From Silvanigrellaceae bacterium (GTDB lineage Bacteria > Bdellovibrionota > Oligoflexia > Silvanigrellales > Silvanigrellaceae), in NCBI GenBank assembly GCA_947475135.1, contig CANJMU010000053.1, positions 1-5,794 of the forward strand: a DNA stretch of 5,794 nucleotides, written 5' to 3'. Shown here one piece after another: positions 5,599 to 5,794 of this stretch. The notes under the pieces are model-generated. The model was not told the origin of the DNA. It ran no database searches and saw nothing but the letters and a program-made list of their open reading frames with translations. Made by a program: the position numbers and the translations under genes. The stretch's first letter is position 1, and each line of letters opens with the position of its first letter.

Positions 5599-5794
5599 TC
5601 AATTCCATTCAAGCCCAAAACCAGTTTGATATTCGGTTACACGAGTTTCAAAGAAATTTTTTTCTTTTGGTAAATCCATCACTTCGTTCATCCAAGGAAA
5701 GGGGGTTTGGGATTCCCCGAATAAAATGTCCAGACCGATGCTTTCCAGTCTTCTATCGGCAATATAGCGGATGTATTTGGCAAATTGTTTTTTG
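5599..5794 (-). CDS. nrdB: Ribonucleotide reductase class I, beta subunit (R2), C-terminal 64 residues
   Basis: The minus strand from the right edge reads an open frame ending at TGA (5601-5599). It contains FAKYIRYIADRRLESIGL, then PFPWMNEVMDLPKEKNFFE, then TRVTEYQTGFGLEWN at the end. This is the typical C-terminus of class I R2 proteins of the NFFE-x-RV-x-EYQ type. R2 houses the di-iron (or related) radical cofactor and delivers the radical to NrdA to reduce ribonucleotides. The visible tail is the flexible part that docks into the alpha subunit, and the tyrosine in EYQ is probably the radical-relay tyrosine. The catalytic ligands lie outside the window, so cofactor type and subclass cannot be judged. 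The 5' end is truncated by the window edge, not by mutation. carF follows after 37 bases on the same strand. Confidence 0.92.
   Translation of the reverse strand, partial: KKQFAKYIRYIADRRLESIGLDILFGESQTPFPWMNEVMDLPKEKNFFETRVTEYQTGFGLEWN

Noticed and set aside
5562..5618. N-terminal extension of the carF-like protein from TTG 5618
   Set aside because: It overlaps the end of nrdB in another frame, whereas ATG 5561 has a good AGGAGA at 9 bases.

Overview
The window is AT-rich, densely coded bacterial DNA with Gram-negative features. It carries a bacterial-type ProRS with an INS editing domain, a trigger factor, a class I ribonucleotide reductase beta subunit, an exported Ala/Lys-rich protein and a CarF/TMEM189-type lipid desaturase. 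Such a desaturase, known from myxobacteria and some other proteobacteria, together with low GC, would fit a Bdellovibrionota or Silvanigrellia-like predatory or aquatic lineage. That placement is inference from general character and is held with low confidence. There is no sign of phage, transposon, CRISPR, tRNA or rRNA.

Layout. The left edge holds the first codons of a minus-strand gene with a plausible promoter. Next, still on the minus strand and read right to left, is proS followed 11 bases later by a 97-residue protein with four CxxC pairs spaced like a FYVE/rabphilin cross-brace zinc finger. proS is divergent from tig (trigger factor, plus strand), with about 100 bases between them. Downstream of tig a T-rich 130-base gap with a nested imperfect hairpin leads to a small exported Ala/Lys-rich protein on the plus strand. 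A perfect AT-rich palindrome over its stop codon and a bidirectional Rho-independent terminator separate it from a convergent minus-strand cluster. Read right to left, that cluster is the 3' end of nrdB, a carF-like desaturase (37 bases later), and a 192-residue protein that overlaps carF by ATGA and looks like a degenerate uracil-DNA-glycosylase fold.

How the genes may work together. proS and tig serve translation and nascent-chain folding. The nrdB-carF-UDG-like cluster links two oxygen-dependent, histidine/carboxylate di-iron type enzymes (dNTP synthesis and vinyl-ether lipid formation) with a possible DNA-metabolism protein. Co-transcription is supported by spacing and overlap, but a functional link is only inferred. 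The observations most worth a second look are the FYVE-like mini-protein behind proS, the carF-UDG-like pair behind nrdB, and a trigger factor whose prolyl-isomerase domain looks eroded.
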